From: AC-50 sp035640455
GTDB taxonomy: Bacteria; Actinomycetota; Thermoleophilia; Gaiellales; Gaiellaceae
NCBI GenBank assembly: GCA_035640455.1
Contig: DASQWB010000071.1
Coordinates: forward strand, 1-49,474
Direction: 5' to 3'
DNA length: 49,474 bases
The notes under the pieces were generated by a model. It had not been told where the DNA came from. It did not search any database and saw nothing but the letters and a program-made list of their open reading frames with translations. Shown piece after piece: positions 46,915 to 49,474 of this stretch; within the stretch, counting starts at the first letter, position 1; the number at the start of each line of letters is the position of its first letter. The position numbers were made by a program, and so were the translations under genes.

Positions 46915-47373
46915 CTAGGGCGCCCAGAGAGCGCCGAGGTAGACGGCGGGGTCGCCGGGCTGCCAGCGGCGCAGGAAGCGCTGGATCGGCGGGTGGAGGA
47001 CGACACCCTCGAGCTCGTCAACCGTGAACAGGCGATGCCCTTGCACGGCGGCGTCCTGCGAAGTCGCCGCCTCGAGCGAGCGCCCACCGAGGTCGCCAGC
47101 GAAGATGATGTGGACGACGTGCTTCGCCGCGAAGCTCCGCACTGGCGCGATCGAGTCGACGATCGCGACCGGCCCCTCGACCGGAAGCTCCTCGTCGATC
47201 CCGATCTCCTCCGCGAGCTCGCGGTGGAGCGCGTCGACGAGGCTCTCGCCCGAGTTCACCCCGCCGCCGGGGAGGAGCCAGTACTCCTTCCCGGGCTTCT
47301 CGTGGCGGCAGAGGAGCACGCGGTCGTGCCAGCGCAGGATCGCGGAGACGCGGATCCGCGGCTCCGCGGTCAT
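46915..47373 (-). CDS. NUDIX hydrolase
   Basis: 152 residues with a complete Nudix box GGGVNSGESLVDALHRELAE followed by EIGID (G-x5-E-x7-REL-x-EE-x-G). The N-terminal strand RIRVSAILRWHDRVLLCRHE and WLLPGGGV resemble MutT/ADP-ribose type enzymes. Substrate cannot be read from sequence; next to dut a role in nucleotide-pool cleaning is plausible. ATG overlaps the dut stop by four bases. Confidence 0.9.
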   Translation of the reverse strand: MTAEPRIRVSAILRWHDRVLLCRHEKPGKEYWLLPGGGVNSGESLVDALHRELAEEIGIDEELPVEGPVAIVDSIAPVRSFAAKHVVHIIFAGDLGGRSLEAATSQDAAVQGHRLFTVDELEGVVLHPPIQRFLRRWQPGDPAVYLGALWAP

Positions 47374-47800
47374 CGCGTCGACGAGCCGAACCCGCGCACG
47401 CCGCGCTCGCTCGCCGGGAGCTCTTCCACCTCCTCGAGCTCGAGCTCCGCGACCGGGACGACGAGGAGCTGCGCGATCCGCATCCCGGGCTCGACGACGA
47501 ACGAGCGCTCGCGGTCGGTGTTCAGCAGGATCACCTGCAGCTCTCCGCGGTAGCCGGAGTCGACGAGGCCCGGCGTGTTCACGATCGTCAGGCCGTTCCG
47601 CGCGGCGAGCCCCGAGCGCGGCTGGACGAAGCCGGCGTAGCCCTCCGGGATCGCGACCGCGAGCCCCGTCGGCACCATCGCGCGCTCCCCGGGGCCGAGC
47701 TCGACCCGCTCGCAGGCCGCGAGGTCGAAGCCCGCATCGCCGGTGTATGCGCGCGCCGGCAGCGCCGCGTCGGGCCGCAGGCGCCGGATCGGAAGCTGGA

Positions 47801-47804
<4 letters not shown>
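47370..47804 (-). CDS. dut: Deoxyuridine 5'-triphosphate nucleotidohydrolase
   Basis: Trimeric dUTPase converting dUTP to dUMP and pyrophosphate. All five motifs are present: AYTGDAGFDLAA, VQPRSGLAARNGL, IVNTPGLVDSGYRGELQV, RIAQLLVVPV, and the glycine-rich C-terminus GVRGFGSSTR. 144 residues. The GTG start overlaps the hflX stop. Confidence 0.95.
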
Positions 47805-49111
<1,307 letters not shown>

Positions 49112-49158
49112 GCGGAGAATTATGGCTCCGACGGCAATCGTTCGTAGTCCCGCCGCTT

Positions 49159-49227
49159 CGATCGGTCGGTTCAGACGGACGCGCGGGAAACCCGCGCGTC
49201 CTGATAGTCGGCACCGCAAGCGGCGCC
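49159..49227 (-). repeat. Dispersed double-hairpin repeat, copy 5
   Basis: Minus orientation. Hairpin 1 GGCGCCGC-TT-GCGGTGCC, hairpin 2 GGACGCGCGGG-TTT-CCCGCGCGTCC (perfect), GTCTGAA and a palindrome variant GACCGATC. It sits between divergent genes (hflX and the aminotransferase), so it cannot be their terminator. Confidence 0.75.
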
Positions 49228-49233
49228 GACGGA

Positions 49234-49239
49234 TAGCTT
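49234..49239 (+). promoter_or_regulatory. -10 element of a probable leaderless promoter
   Basis: TAGCTT, six bases before GTG 49246 and seven bases after repeat copy 5; any -35 would fall inside the repeat. Confidence 0.45.
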
Positions 49240-49245
49240 CCCGTC

Positions 49246-49474
49246 GTGCGGATTTCCCCGACGCTGGCCGAGATGGCGACATACCCGTTCCTCCAGCTCC
49301 ACAAGGCGCGGGCCGAGCTCGAGCTCGGCGGGAACGCCGTCATCGACTTCGGCGAGGGCAACCCGAACGAACCCACCGACCCACTGATCCGGCAGGCGCT
49401 CGTCGAGAACCTCGGCGAGCGGTCCAGGTACCCCCGCGCGGCGGGTCTACCGGAACTGCGCGAGGCCGCGGCGG
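49246..49474 (+). CDS. PLP-dependent class I/II aminotransferase, N-terminal part (partial at window end)
   Basis: 76 residues are visible: LAEMATYPFLQLHKARAELE, then IDFGEGNPNEPTDPLIRQAL and RYPRAAGLPELREAAA. The G-E/I-G-x-P-x-x-P-x-P pattern and the Y-P-x-x-x-G-L-x-x-L-R segment are typical of fold type I aminotransferases such as LL-diaminopimelate or succinyldiaminopimelate aminotransferases. The catalytic lysine lies beyond the window, so the substrate is not assigned. GTG start with a -10 six bases upstream. Confidence 0.8.
   Translation, partial: MRISPTLAEMATYPFLQLHKARAELELGGNAVIDFGEGNPNEPTDPLIRQALVENLGERSRYPRAAGLPELREAAA

Overview
The window looks like chromosome of a very high-GC actinobacterium, most probably of the class Thermoleophilia (Gaiella/Solirubrobacter-like). 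This is an inference from protein style, frequent GTG/TTG starts, the garA-ftsR gene pair, MurT-GatD, and a single-motif RsiG-like anti-sigma factor. No rRNA gene is present to confirm it. There is no phage, IS element or CRISPR array; it reads as core chromosome with small accessory patches.

Layout. 1-10.4 kb: translation, lipid and isoprenoid housekeeping (tsf-pyrH-frr-uppS-cdsA-dxr-rseP, two small secreted proteins, ispG, proS and an XRE regulator). 10.4-15.1 kb: a frameshifted secreted gene, tRNA-Pro(GGG), a 1-Cys peroxiredoxin followed by a PAS protein, a GH99-like secreted protein and a compact HutF. 15.2-23.9 kb: lon, an HxlR regulator, a frameshifted TolB-like propeller gene, pgsA, a nucleotidyltransferase/phosphohexomutase fusion, then rsiG-like, garA-like FHA, ftsR-like MerR and apt. 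23.9-26.5 kb: a mau-like operon of MauE, MauD, two membrane proteins and an exported 12-cysteine MauA-like protein, without large subunit or MauG. 26.5-31.9 kb: mostly hypothetical membrane or secreted proteins plus a proline racemase family enzyme. 31.9-39 kb: a class A PBP with an HTH-like cytoplasmic head, two housekeeping-type sigma factors, a CpsB-like PHP phosphatase, a class II glutamine amidotransferase and a protein built of homing-endonuclease-associated repeats. 39-43.7 kb: a GGDEF/HD-GYP protein with two membrane modules and a secreted subtilase with a W-S-D repeat tail. 43.8-49.5 kb: murT-gatD-HIT facing GNAT-NUDIX-dut-hflX, then the start of a PLP aminotransferase.

Window-wide signals. 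(1) Nine genes have a TA-rich -10 hexamer exactly six bases before the start codon, indicating leaderless mRNAs. (2) Five copies of a ~70 bp double-hairpin repeat lie between genes in both orientations. (3) A near-palindrome, CCCCGAACGGGGGATG-like, lies 86-88 bp upstream of three start codons, including the c-di-GMP enzyme and the subtilase. The c-di-GMP enzyme and the RsiG-like protein suggest c-di-GMP control of a WhiG-type sigma factor encoded elsewhere.
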